Under the pieces are notes generated by a model. That model had not been told where the DNA came from, did no database searches, and saw nothing but the letters and a program-made list of their open reading frames with translations. A program made the position numbers and the translations under genes. This document shows positions 8,955 to 17,941 of a stretch of DNA of 64,000 bases, piece by piece; the first letter of the stretch is position 1; the number at the start of each line of letters is the position of its first letter. Source of the DNA: Adiantum capillus-veneris. Its lineage: Eukaryota > Streptophyta > Polypodiopsida > Polypodiales > Pteridaceae. The DNA is taken from the NCBI GenBank assembly GCA_014529385.2, contig CM043967.1, forward strand, positions 87,347,278-87,411,277, read 5' to 3'.

Positions 8955-11900
8955 TCAGTCCACAAAGGGCAGTAAGCCCAAAGCTTTGCGGAAAGCTTCA
9001 AGCTTCTCACGAGACAATGCCTTTGTGAAAAGATCTGCAAGGTTGTCCTGTGTTGGCACATAAGCCAAGCTGATCTCTCCTGCTGAGAGCCTCTCCCTGA
9101 CATAGTGGTAATGCACCTCAATGTGCTTTGTGCGAGCATGAAAAACTGGGTTCCTCGCAACTGCCAATGTGCTCTGACTGTCAGTGTAGATAGTGTTGGC
9201 AGTGTCCTGTCCAACACCCAAGTCAGCCATAAGGCGTCTGAGCCATACACACTCAACCGTAGCTGTGAAGACTGCCCTGTACTCAGCCTCACAACTCGAA
9301 GTGGCCACAGTAGGTTGCTTCTTGCTCAACCATGATATACATGAACTGCCAAGCATGAAACAAAAACCACTTGTGGACACTCGCGTGTCAAAACAACCAG
9401 CCCAATCTGAGTCCGAAAAAGCATGTAAGTCTGGCGGCAATGATCCCCCCTTGGGATAAAACAAGCCAAGATGTAAAGTGCCACTAAGGTAGCGGAAAAT
9501 CCTCTTGACAGCCTGCCAATGCTTAGACCCTGGGCTATGCATAAATCTGCTGACCTGCGAGACTGCAAACTGAATATCTGGCCTCGTGTTGCATACATAA
9601 ATGAGGCAGCCAACAGCAGTTTGGTAAAGAGTGACATCAGCAGGATCGCCAGCATCATGTAGACTCAACTTCAAACCTGTTTCCATGGGAGTGGCAATAG
9701 GTTTGCAATCCTCAAGTCCAAACTTACATAGCAATGTCTCTATGTAACTTTTCTGACACAAGGCAATACCACCATCACACTGCTTAAACTGTATACCCAA
9801 GTAATGATGCAACAGCCCCAAATCTTTCATCTTGAAAGTAGCATTCAAATCAGCCTTAAATTCAGCAATATGTCTCTCATTTGGTCCAGTGATCAGCAAA
9901 TCATCAACATAAAGAACCACTATGAGAAATACATCATCCTCACGCTTTACATACAATGTGCTTTCTGTTGGACTGTTACGAAAGCCTCGTTTAACCAAAT
10001 GAGTGTCAGCTTTCTCATACCAAGCACGAGGAGATTGCTTCAACCCATACAAAGCCTTCTTACATTTGCACACTTTGTCCTCTTGTCCTTTTATGACAAA
10101 ACCGCGAGGCTGCGTTACATAAACTTCCTCAAATATGTCACCATTCAAGAAAGCAGTAACAATGTCTGATTGATTTACATCCCAACCAAAATGGGCTGCC
10201 AATGCACATAGAAAACGCACAGTAGTCATACGACAAGTGGGAGCAAAAGTCTCTTCATAATCTATGCCTTTTTGTTGTGCATAACCCTTTGCAACAAGTC
10301 GAGCCTTATGGCGATCGATCTCACCATCCGGCTTGCGTTTCAACTTGTAAACCCACTTCGTACCAATGGCCTTTTTGCCAGGAGGCAAATCACATAAAGT
10401 CCATGTGTCATTCTCTATAAGTGCATCATATTCTGATTTCATGGCAGCAATCCAATTTTCTGAATTCTGTGCTTCATCAAAGGACAGAGGCTCCTCAACA
10501 TCATGTAAACTAGACACAGCCAAAGCATAACAATCTGATGCATAAGATGCATGGCGAGAGCCTGAACGAGTACGACTAGATAAAGGTGCATCCAATTTAC
10601 TGTCACGCAAAGTGTGCACCAGCCATTTTGGCATACCTCTAGCCTGCTCATTTTCAGCCCTTTCCTCATCAAGTACATCATGTACATCTGCATCAGTAAT
10701 AGGCTGTTCTAAAACATTTTCAGAAACCCCCATAGGCTGTACATTTGCCTCATTGGAACTTACATTCGTATTTCCACCACTGAAAAGAGGCAACAAAGTG
10801 TCATAAATGTCCTGTGAGCTTACATTACTGTCTCTAGTACATGACAGCAAGGGCTGAACAGAATCTTCCACAAACACTACATCTCGTGAAACCAAAATAC
10901 GTTTTGTTTGCGGATGATACAACCTGTAACCTTTGCTTTCAGCACTATAACCAACAAAAATACATTTGACAGCCTTATCATCCAATTTTCTGCGCTGCAC
11001 TTGTGGCACCAAAGCATATGCCAAACAGCCAAAAACACGCATGTGCTCAATAGAAGGTTTTCTATCATGCCATGCTTCATATGGAGTAATAGACTGCAAA
11101 GCTTTCGTAGGACACCTGTTAAGTACATAAGTGGCACACATGATGGCCTCAAGCCAAAAAGAATGCGGCAAAGCTTGACTTTTGACCATACATCGTGCCA
11201 TTTCCGTTAGTGACCTGTTTTTCCTCTCAGCAACACCATTTTGCTGAGGTGTATAAGGCACTGTACATTGGTGTTTTATCCCACGACTAGCCAGAAATGC
11301 ATTAAATTCATGAGACATATACTCCCCCCCTCGATCGGAACGGAGGGTGCCCATAGTACATTTTGAGACATTTTCAGCCATAGCCAAAAATTGTTTGAAG
11401 CACATAAAAACTTTGGACTTCGCTTTAAGCGGAAATACCCACGCATGCCTGGAGTAATCATCAATGAAAGTCACGAAGTACAGGTAATTGCCCAAGGACG
11501 GAGTTTGCATGGGCCCACAAACATCACTATGCACAAGCTGCAACCTGCATGTGGCCCTAACTGAACCATCCTTTGGAAACTTAGAACGCTGCATTTTACC
11601 CAGAATACAGCCTTCACAAACATGTTTGATAGGTGCTTCAAGAGGCGGCAAAGAAGCAACCATATCAGATTTCTGCAAACGCAGCAAACTGGCAAAATTC
11701 AGATGACCAAAACGTGCATGCCAAAGTTTTGCATCTGAAATAGCCCTTGAATCTGCAACAGCATTTGCAAAATTTTGTCCACACTTGTCATACAAAGTGA
11801 GCTTATACAGCCCACGGCACAAAAGCCCAGATGCAACAATTTCATCACCAAAACTGAGATCATGAACTGTACATCTGTCATCCACAAATTTGACTACAAG

Positions 11901-13241
11901 TCCAAGTCTAGCAAGTGCGGATACAGACAAGAGATTCTTCTTGATCCCAGGTACATAAAGTGCATCAACAAGTGTGAAGGAACTGCCATTAGCAGCAGTG
12001 AGCACAATCTTTCCAACTCCCTGAACTGGATAAGAGGCGTTGTTGGCACAAGTGACTGAATTCCCATGAGGGACAGACTCGAGAGAGGTAAACAATTCAC
12101 GATGTGAGGTAATGTGCTTTGTAGCACCACTGTCGAAATACCACACATGTGAATCTGCAGCAACTGACAAGCATGCATCATGGACAGCAGGATTGTAAGT
12201 GCACTCTGCGCTAAAAGCCCATTCTGCATCAACATCAGCATCACAATCTCCTTTCACAGAAGACTCAACAATGGCTGCATTTGTAGTGGAACCAGCATTT
12301 GCAGTGGAACCACCCTCTTTCTTCTTAGCCTCTTTGGCCTTCAACTTAGGACACGACTTGATCAAGTGATCATTGGCTTTACAATAATGGCAACACATCT
12401 TCTTTTTGCCCTTATCACCAGAATTGCCAGACGAAGTGCTGCCAGCAGAAGCATTAGGAACAGAATTTTTGCCACTCGCAGCAGAACCATAAGAAGTGGC
12501 TGCATTACTGTTACCACCCTTTCTTTGAGAAGCAATAAAAGCCTGTTCAACTGCACGCTGCCTACTCCTGTTTTTTCTAGAAAGTGACTCTTGCAACAGC
12601 AATGTGCATAATGCATCAAACTTGACAACTTCAGGATTTCCTTGGGTCATCAGTCTCCAAGTACTAGCAAAAGTCTGGTAGGAATCTGGTAAGGCATCAA
12701 GAACAGTCTGCACAAGGGAACTGTCAGAAATGACTTCACCTGCAGAAATGAGTTGCTCATTGATATCCTTGACACTAGCAAGGAAAGTGTCCATATCATC
12801 TTCCTCATGCATAATCTTCGACTCTAGCTCTTTACGCAGCAAAGCAATTTTAGCCTCATTGCGGCTTGCATAAAGACCTGCTAGAATATCCCAAGCCTGT
12901 TTTGCAGATTTTGCTGAACGGATGTGAGGAATAATGGTGCGCTTCACAGACAACGCAATCAATGCATGAGCCTGCGCATCCTTAACATCCCAACGAGCTT
13001 GTTCTGCTGTAGGCAAAACAACTCTAACAGCTGCAATCCTTGCAGCAAGACCTGCAACATCCTCAATATCGCCTACATCTTCAGAACCAGGACGTACATC
13101 AATGCCCTGCACAATGTTCCAGACACCTTTTGACACAAGAACGTGTTGCATCATATAAGCCCACATAGGGTAGTTGTCCCCATCCAACCTGTCCTCAGCA
13201 GCAAACATCTTGAACACATCTGTGTTGTTGTTGTCAGCCAT
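8955..13241 (-). CDS. Copia-1 Gag-Pol polyprotein
   Basis: A single frame of about 1,428 codons, starting at ATG 13241 (MADNNNTDVF). The longer frame from 13301 adds 20 residues, but the MADNN start fits Copia gag proteins better. Domains in order: gag capsid region with a CX2CX4HX4C zinc knuckle (CHYCKANDHLIKSC, about residues 284-297); protease WYFDSGATKH (about 370); integrase HHCC zinc region and core with VHSDVCGP, TFIDDYS and NGVAERKN; reverse transcriptase with KARLVAKGYAQ and YVDDLLI; RNase H with SDSDWAG, CEAEY and YTDSQS. All catalytic signatures I can check are present and there is no stop, so it may be functional. Order PR-IN-RT-RH defines Ty1/Copia. Confidence 0.97.
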   Translation of the reverse strand: MADNNNTDVFKMFAAEDRLDGDNYPMWAYMMQHVLVSKGVWNIVQGIDVRPGSEDVGDIEDVAGLAARIAAVRVVLPTAEQARWDVKDAQAHALIALSVKRTIIPHIRSAKSAKQAWDILAGLYASRNEAKIALLRKELESKIMHEEDDMDTFLASVKDINEQLISAGEVISDSSLVQTVLDALPDSYQTFASTWRLMTQGNPEVVKFDALCTLLLQESLSRKNRSRQRAVEQAFIASQRKGGNSNAATSYGSAASGKNSVPNASAGSTSSGNSGDKGKKKMCCHYCKANDHLIKSCPKLKAKEAKKKEGGSTANAGSTTNAAIVESSVKGDCDADVDAEWAFSAECTYNPAVHDACLSVAADSHVWYFDSGATKHITSHRELFTSLESVPHGNSVTCANNASYPVQGVGKIVLTAANGSSFTLVDALYVPGIKKNLLSVSALARLGLVVKFVDDRCTVHDLSFGDEIVASGLLCRGLYKLTLYDKCGQNFANAVADSRAISDAKLWHARFGHLNFASLLRLQKSDMVASLPPLEAPIKHVCEGCILGKMQRSKFPKDGSVRATCRLQLVHSDVCGPMQTPSLGNYLYFVTFIDDYSRHAWVFPLKAKSKVFMCFKQFLAMAENVSKCTMGTLRSDRGGEYMSHEFNAFLASRGIKHQCTVPYTPQQNGVAERKNRSLTEMARCMVKSQALPHSFWLEAIMCATYVLNRCPTKALQSITPYEAWHDRKPSIEHMRVFGCLAYALVPQVQRRKLDDKAVKCIFVGYSAESKGYRLYHPQTKRILVSRDVVFVEDSVQPLLSCTRDSNVSSQDIYDTLLPLFSGGNTNVSSNEANVQPMGVSENVLEQPITDADVHDVLDEERAENEQARGMPKWLVHTLRDSKLDAPLSSRTRSGSRHASYASDCYALAVSSLHDVEEPLSFDEAQNSENWIAAMKSEYDALIENDTWTLCDLPPGKKAIGTKWVYKLKRKPDGEIDRHKARLVAKGYAQQKGIDYEETFAPTCRMTTVRFLCALAAHFGWDVNQSDIVTAFLNGDIFEEVYVTQPRGFVIKGQEDKVCKCKKALYGLKQSPRAWYEKADTHLVKRGFRNSPTESTLYVKREDDVFLIVVLYVDDLLITGPNERHIAEFKADLNATFKMKDLGLLHHYLGIQFKQCDGGIALCQKSYIETLLCKFGLEDCKPIATPMETGLKLSLHDAGDPADVTLYQTAVGCLIYVCNTRPDIQFAVSQVSRFMHSPGSKHWQAVKRIFRYLSGTLHLGLFYPKGGSLPPDLHAFSDSDWAGCFDTRVSTSGFCFMLGSSCISWLSKKQPTVATSSCEAEYRAVFTATVECVWLRRLMADLGVGQDTANTIYTDSQSTLAVARNPVFHARTKHIEVHYHYVRERLSAGEISLAYVPTQDNLADLFTKALSREKLEAFRKALGLLPFVD

Positions 13242-13589
13242 GGTAAATGCTGCACCTGATGTGAAAACTGCCCGAAAATAGGAGAAATGGAGCGGGAACA
13301 ACTTGTGCTATATAGCACAAACCGTAGAAGACTATAAGGCACCTGTTATGCAGAAAACGGCACTGACAGAAAATCTGCACAAAATGACGAAATAACCTGT
13401 GCAGTACTGCCCGTAGTGGAAACGGAGGCCGAAATGAGCCCAAATCAAAATTCTGAGCAGACCAAGCTCGTCGAGCTCTCCCAAAATATTTGTCGACCTG
13501 CGAACGCTTGCCAAAGCTCACTGAAATCGGAGAAAGTGAGCAGGCGTGTGCTGGAGCAGCTGGCGACTAAGCCCGGGAGGACGTGACCT

Positions 13590-13601
13590 GCTCTGATACC
13601 A
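13590..13601 (-). other. Copia-1 primer binding site (initiator tRNA-Met)
   Basis: The minus strand reads TGGTATCAGAGC two bases after the 5' LTR, an exact match to the common plant retrotransposon primer site. Confidence 0.95.
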
Positions 13602-13603
13602 AT

Positions 13604-13830
13604 TGTTGGAATTAGGGTTGCAGAGAAACACACACACCTTGGAGAAGACGAAGGAAGCTCAAGGCACACAATAGAGAGTATGTTACTTAGTGTGCAATGG
13701 AAAGATAGATAGCCCTAGAGTGATGGGCGTATATACAATGCACGGGGGAAAAAACCTCCTAGAGAGGGAAAAAATGCCCCGGCGGTCCTAGTGTGTTCAC
13801 ACACATCACTACCACATGTATATGGTAACA
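13604..13830 (-). repeat. Copia-1 5' LTR (227 bp)
   Basis: TGTTGG...TAACA, 226 of 227 bases identical to 8653-8879, followed by CAGAT at 13831-13835. Confidence 0.97.
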
Positions 13831-13835
13831 CAGAT

Positions 13836-14363
13836 ATCTTGAAAGTAAGCTTCACGCGGTTTGAGATGTTTTTGTTGGATGTGAAGTGGTTCAAGGTGAT
13901 TACTTCTGGTCGCAATGCAACGGTACGCAGAGATGGAAACAAACTTGTGCAAATAGATTCTACAAAGATTTGGACAGATGCGAGCGACACATTTGCTCTC
14001 CCTGAACATTGCGAGCAAGTGGTCTTTGTATCGGACCCTTGAGAGCGACAATGGTGGTTTGTGGTTCAGGTTGCTCCAAGAAATAAACAAGTATTTGAAG
14101 GGCAAGATCTCCTGGAGGAAAGTCAGTCAGACGACGTCCATACTACTGTGACATTAGATGAGATGGACGAAGGCATGGCAGAGGAAGCTGACCGATATAC
14201 CAGGAATGACGCAGACGAGCCAGAATTGACAGTTGTAGATGAAGATGCAACGGATGAAGAAAATCTTCCCGAACGATTTGGGATAGAGTTATGTTTGCAA
14301 TTAGAGATAGACGATGATACGGTGCAAGATCTTATCGATGATGCCTCACTCGTCGAGGCCTAG
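13836..14363 (+). pseudogene. tnp2 transposase C-terminal (DUF4216-like) part
   Basis: The frame continues in phase with the segment ending at 8652. It has the DUF4216-type pattern: LDVKWFKV, IWTDASDTFALPEHCEQVVFV, then a TGA at 14040-14042 and, in the same frame, WWFVVQVAPRNK. The last 80 codons are acidic (Asp/Glu-rich) and end at TAG 14361-14363. Acidic C-termini are common in tnp2 proteins. Confidence 0.8.
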
Positions 14364-14367
14364 GCCT

Positions 14368-14429
14368 GTAAGTGTTTGTGTGAAGATGTTGATTTAAAAT
14401 TAAGCTTAAAGTTAACTTTCTTTGTGCAG
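14368..14429 (+). other. 62-bp intron between the two CACTA genes
   Basis: GTAAGTG donor 5 bp after the transposase stop and a TTTGTGCAG acceptor 9 bp before the next ATG. It suggests both genes share one primary transcript, as known for En/Spm, where alternative splicing yields TNPA and TNPD. Confidence 0.6.
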
Positions 14430-14438
14430 GGCTTTAGT

Positions 14439-15541
14439 ATGGCAGACCAGATTCCAGATCCCACTTCTATGAGTGCAGATGCATTCATGGGCTTTGTTAC
14501 ACGGATGACGCCTGCTCAGATGGCAGAGGCTTCTCAGTACTGGGTAGCCAGAGGCACGGGTACTACGCCTCCGGGCTTCACACCGGAGGGTCGGACGCCT
14601 AGGGGGGGGACGCCTGCTTCTCCCATCACGGCCGCTTCGACACCTAGGGGTGGGACAGAGGCGGGTACATCCTTATCTCCGCAGCACAGGCGCACTCGCC
14701 GATCTCGGAGATTGTCAGGTGGAGGTGGTGGTTGCTATGGAGGAGGGTCCACAGATGCTTCAACCCCTTCTCGCTCATGGCCCCCGTACTACCCAGGCAC
14801 ACCTCTCGACACACCTCTTGGCACACCTCGGACACCTTGGGGGAAAAATGATCCTAGTGCCTCCAAGCTCTATATTGTACAGGCAGATGGTTCTGTTGAC
14901 ATGGATAGAGTCGGAACTGAGATGCGACAGCGGATTCGCCAGCTCGCGGAGCTGCAGTTTTTGACCAGCCTTCTGACGTCTTGGGGTGATCAGGATGGGG
15001 ACAAAGTCAATTACATAGTGGAGACCATCCTGAGAGAATACCAGCCTGCTCCAGGTTCTTTCGTTGTTCTGAGGAGATGGATCAAGGGTGTTGCACGGGA
15101 CACCGTGAAACATCGACGAGATGCAGCTCGAAAGGCTTTCAGGACCGGCTCGTCGAAGCCTTCGGGCATCCCACACGAGACGTGGCTGCAGATCAGGGAG
15201 GACGAGCAGACAGCGGACACGCGGTTCAAACAGCAGCGTGAGGCCACGCAGGTACGACAGATGACCAGGGGGACATCTCATCTTGGCAGTGGAGGCTTCG
15301 ACACCTTTCACTATGAGTTTGTGAGTTTCCAATCCAATCTTAACTATGGCTTTTTTTAAAACACGATGAATCATGTATTCTTATTACTTTGATTTTTGTA
15401 TAAACGCAGAATCTTGCGATGCATCGAGCTCCGACACGCCAGGAGGAGTCAGATGGATATCGCAGAGGTATCTATGAAGTACTAAATGATCTTGAAGCTT
15501 CAGGAGAGCCTGTAGACTGGGAGGCCTTACAGTCTCGCTGA
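14439..15541 (+). CDS. Transposase_24-like (TNPA-type) CACTA accessory protein, two or three exons
   Basis: Starts at ATG 14439 (MADQIPDPTSMSADAF), nine bases after an intron acceptor. Residues ~40-140 are low-complexity Pro/Gly/Thr/Ser with repeated TPRGGT-like motifs. The C-terminal half carries RRDAARKAF and HETWLQIREDEQ...TRGTSHLGSGGF, the W...H-x-G-S-x-x-F pattern of the plant Ptta/En/Spm Transposase_24 family. Exon 1 ends at 15320, a GTGAGT...GCAG intron of 89 bp follows, and exon 2 (15410-15541) ends in TGA. Another 90-bp GTGAGA...GCAG intron (15551-15640), in frame past the TGA, leads to a short tail ending TAG 15661, so the TGA may be premature. Family members bind subterminal repeats and assist excision; that function is inferred. 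Confidence 0.75.
15321..15409 (+). other. 89-bp intron in the TNPA-like gene
   Basis: GTGAGT donor, ACGCAG acceptor, phase 0. Its removal joins HYEF to NLAMHRAPTRQEESDGYRR and extends the frame by 43 codons. Confidence 0.75.
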
Positions 15542-15550
15542 TCGCTTGAG

Positions 15551-15640
15551 GTGAGACGTTAATATGTGTGAGTTTATTTAATTAAGTAAGTATATGTGAA
15601 TTAATATCAATACTAATTTTGTGAGTTGTCCTATGTGCAG
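15551..15640 (+). other. Putative 90-bp intron after the TNPA-like stop
   Basis: GAG|GTGAGA donor and TGTGCAG|G acceptor. It is in phase 0 with the preceding exon if the TGA at 15539 is ignored, and leads to six codons and TAG at 15659-15661. Confidence 0.5.
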
Positions 15641-15920
15641 GTTGCGACGCCTAGTCATTAGTGGACCGGATTTCATATATATTCTTTGTGAGACACAGAC
15701 ACGCTTCTGTGTCTCTTTTTTGTACAGACAGTTATTGTTTCCCTTATGGCTATGATTATTGTCATTGTCATTGTATAGACATGGTTATTTCTCCTACTCT
15801 TGTATAGACATAGTTATGGTTCAGGTTTTGTTAATGGTTATGTTTAACTTTCTGGTTATGCTTATGGTTATTGTTAATTTTGTTTATGGTTATGGTTATC
15901 TGCATTATGGTTATGATTTT

Positions 15921-16027
15921 AAGTTATGGTTATGGTTCGTTATGGTTATGCTTTTAAGTTATGGTTATGGTTCGTTATGGTTATGCTTTTAAGTTATGGT
16001 TATGGTTCGTTATGATTATGCTTTTCA
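15921..16027. repeat. 35-bp minisatellite, three units
   Basis: Units starting at 15921, 15956 and 15991 share AAGTTATGGTTATGGTTCGT followed by TATGGTTATGCTTTT. Upstream (15740-15920) looser GGTTAT hexamer repeats form a larger GGTTAT-rich tract. Confidence 0.9.
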
Positions 16028-16201
16028 GTTGGTACGGTACTTGTCTTTCATTGGCCTTAAATCTCATGTGAGATCCTATATGGATAGCATGTAGGAGGCG
16101 TATACATGATATGGTTTTTTTTTTAAAGTTTATGTAAAAACAAAGGGAACTCTGTCGAAATTTGTGCGCGCGGGAGCATGGTTGATTTTGGTGTTGCTCG
16201 C

Positions 16202-16291
16202 TTTCTTGGGCAGAGGGCAGGAAGTCTGGCTGTGGCTCTGTCCATCTTTTAACTAGGCACAGGCCAAGCTACCTGCCCTCTGCCCAAGAAA
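16202..16291. other. Long hairpin near the CACTA right end
   Basis: TTTCTTGGGCAGAGGGCAGG (16202-16221) pairs perfectly with 16272-16291. Partial complementarity continues into the 50-base loop (GTCTGGCTGTGG against CTTGGCCTGTGC in the right arm read in reverse complement). It could yield double-stranded RNA if transcribed. Confidence 0.85.
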
Positions 16292-16299
16292 AAAAAATT

Positions 16300-16457
16300 C
16301 TATTATGGTCGTCGCTATCTGCATCGCTATGCACGTCGCTATCTTCGTCTATATCTGCGTCGCAAATAGCGACTGGTTCACAAGTACGCGGATATCGACG
16401 CACATAGCGATGCAATGCATCGATATCCGTGTCGATGACACCTTTTTTTTTGTAGTG
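16300..16457 (+). repeat. Right subterminal repeats and terminal inverted repeat of the CACTA element
   Basis: Motifs GTCGCTATCTGC, GCATCGCTATGCACGTCGC, GATATCGACGCACATAGCG and CATCGATATCCGTGTCGAT precede the T9-GTAGTG end. The sequence family is the same as at the left end (TATCGACG and TAGCGACG cores). Confidence 0.85.
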
Positions 16458-16513
16458 GAAAAAGAGCATGTATATAGATGCTAATAATTTTGTTCGTACT
16501 ATACCACACACTT

Positions 16514-17177
16514 TGATGGTGTGAAACAAAGAACTTCATCTCCTTCTCCAAGCTTGAGAAGTTGAGAGCCTACATCAACAACTCTTAGCTATGGAATGCA
16601 AATACAACCAAGAGCCAAGCTTCAATGGTATACTCATCTTCATCTATATTACTATGCTAAGCTAAGTTACAAGAGTAATCTATGGTGAGTAAGGTACTTC
16701 TTTCTCGAATGTTTGTTACTTGTTCTTCCTCTTCCCTCATTCCCTTCTAGCTCTCTCCACCTTTGAAGGTGTTTGAGGACTTGGGACTAAGGCTTAGGAC
16801 AAGTTAATGCTTTCATTAAGTTGGTTAAGGGCATAGTTTTCATGCATTAATCTTTCCATGTTCATTGCATTGATTAGGTCTTAAGGAACACAAAACCTAT
16901 ATTGTACCAAGTCTCTCATTATGGGAGAATCTATAATACAAAAGCCTTTTGGAGGGGGGACCAGTTCCAAGTAGATCTAGTCCTCAATTGTTGTCAACTT
17001 CTCTAATTCTCTCTCTTGCAAAGGATTGTTCATGCCAAGCTAACTAGGTATAAGGAATATGTTTCTATCTATTATATCAAGTCTTCTCTTTATGATCTTG
17101 AAGAATTCTCTTAAAAATGATCATTATAGTTATTTTAGTTCGTCTACTTTCCATGTTACAAGTCCAATTTCATTACA
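16514..17177 (+). repeat. Second gypsy-1-type LTR
   Basis: Aligns along its length with 1126-1780 (TGATGGTGTG ... CATTACA) with many substitutions and small indels, so the pair is old. It lies 56 bp beyond the CACTA right end. No polypurine tract precedes it, and what follows is an inverted pol fragment, so the junctions are rearranged. Confidence 0.7.
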
Positions 17178-17185
17178 TTGGTATC

Positions 17186-17646
17186 AAACCATCTTTCTTT
17201 TGCACTAGAAGGACTGATGAACAAAAGGGAGAGGAGCTAGGCGTCACCATCCCTTTGTCTACCTGTTCATGTAATTGCCTCATAATCTCCTCTTGTTGAG
17301 CTTGAGAAACTCTATAAAGAGGCTTATTAGATGGTGATCTCCCACGTAGAAGTTCTATGTTATGATCATCATCCCCTCGTTTTAAAGGTAGGTCACTAGG
17401 TATGTCTTTGATAAAACATCTTGGAATCCATTTAAGAAATTAGACAACTCTAATTACTCTTGAGTCTTGATTCCTATCATCTTTACCTAAAACATTAAGG
17501 TCATTAGTAGATTCTTTGACAAAAATCATGTACGCAGAAACCAAGCTTTTCATTGACTTATCAAAACTAGGTGAATTTACAAGTGGTATGCCAAAACACC
17601 AAGTATGATCAGGGAAGGGAACCTGGATTACTCGAGCCATTTCCAA
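17186..17646 (-). pseudogene. Inverted gypsy reverse transcriptase N-terminal fragment
   Basis: On the minus strand 17311-17186 reads EEIMRQLHEQVDKGMVTP then SSSPFCSSVLLVQKKDG, which is the start of a Ty3/gypsy reverse transcriptase. Upstream in the same direction another frame gives NFLNGFQDVLSKTY, matching the linker before RT. It is in the opposite direction to the LTR on its left and to the integrase piece on its right. Confidence 0.75.
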
Positions 17647-17938
17647 TTCCTAATTCACCATGGGAGAGCATTTATATGGATTTTATCTTTGGATTTCCCA
17701 AGTCTATCCATGGCAATATAGGAATATGGATGATAGTTGACAAGTTTAGCAAACAAGCACATTTCATACCTATCAAAAAAACTATCAAGGCACACCAAAT
17801 GGCAACCCTCTTCATATCCCAAATTTTAAAACACCATGGCTTGCCAACATCAATAGTGCTGGATAGAGATCCTCGAATGACCAGTAATTTTTGGAAGGGT
17901 CTCTTTGAGAATGTAGGTACACAGATAAATTTCTCTTT
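17571..17938 (+). pseudogene. Ty3/gypsy integrase core fragment
   Basis: The frame carries VCQNTKYDQGREPGLLEP, then YMDFIFGFPKS, IVDKFSKQAHFIPIKK and TSIVLDRDPRMTSNFW. These are the Asp-containing blocks of a chromovirus-like integrase core (first catalytic Asp in MDFI, second in LDRDP). The sequence stops resembling integrase at about 17938, where a TIR element fragment begins. Confidence 0.85.
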
Positions 17939-17941
17939 GAA

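Larger units (their letters stand above)
8653..13830 (-). mobile_element. Full-length, apparently intact Ty1/Copia retrotransposon (Copia-1)
   Basis: 5,178 bp with 227-bp LTRs (8653-8879, 13604-13830) that differ at one position only, a 5-bp target duplication CAGAT, an initiator tRNA-Met primer site, a polypurine tract and one uninterrupted polyprotein frame on the minus strand. Near-identical LTRs mean a recent insertion. It sits inside the CACTA transposase gene. A decayed relative is at 18736-21180. Confidence 0.97.
5785..14363 (+). pseudogene. CACTA tnp2-type transposase gene, broken and split by Copia-1
   Basis: This gene would encode the catalytic CACTA transposase (tnp2 family, Pfam Transposase_21 type) that cuts element ends. 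Reading 5' to 3' there is a possible N-terminal zinc-like segment (KIACSCTLYKYQ) and the tnp2 core from about 6150. A DUF4218-like region follows (EKYLERFMKTLKGFVRQKAR, about 7960-8020), and a DUF4216-like C-terminal region continues after the Copia insertion. Visible lesions: in-frame TAG near 6107, a second intron whose acceptor is AC instead of AG (7199-7200), a frameshift near 7440, TAG at 7454 where the family has Trp in LPYW, a frameshift near 7755, TAG at 7840, TAA at 8524, the Copia insertion at 8652/13836, and TGA at 14040. Family assignment is strong; the gene is dead. Confidence 0.85.
3917..16457 (+). mobile_element. CACTA (En/Spm) DNA transposon, about 12.5 kb including a nested Copia
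   Basis: The element starts CACTACAACACTAC at 3917 and ends TTTTTTTTTGTAGTG at 16457, giving an 8-bp terminal inverted repeat CACTACAA plus subterminal repeats at both ends. The 3-bp flanks are GGA and GAA, an imperfect target duplication. Inside are a tnp2-type transposase (broken) and a downstream Transposase_24-like gene, the usual two-gene layout of plant CACTA elements. Without the nested Copia (8653-13835) it would be about 7.4 kb. It sits in gypsy-1. Confidence 0.9.

Noticed and set aside
10439-12628. Several plus- and minus-strand frames of 60-140 codons within Copia-1
   Set aside because: They lie in shadow frames of the intact Gag-Pol gene and lack motifs.
13590-13601. tRNA gene suggested by GCTCTGATACCA and similar words (also 1782, 28438, 42098)
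   Set aside because: They are 12-18-base primer binding sites next to LTRs, with no cloverleaf around them.
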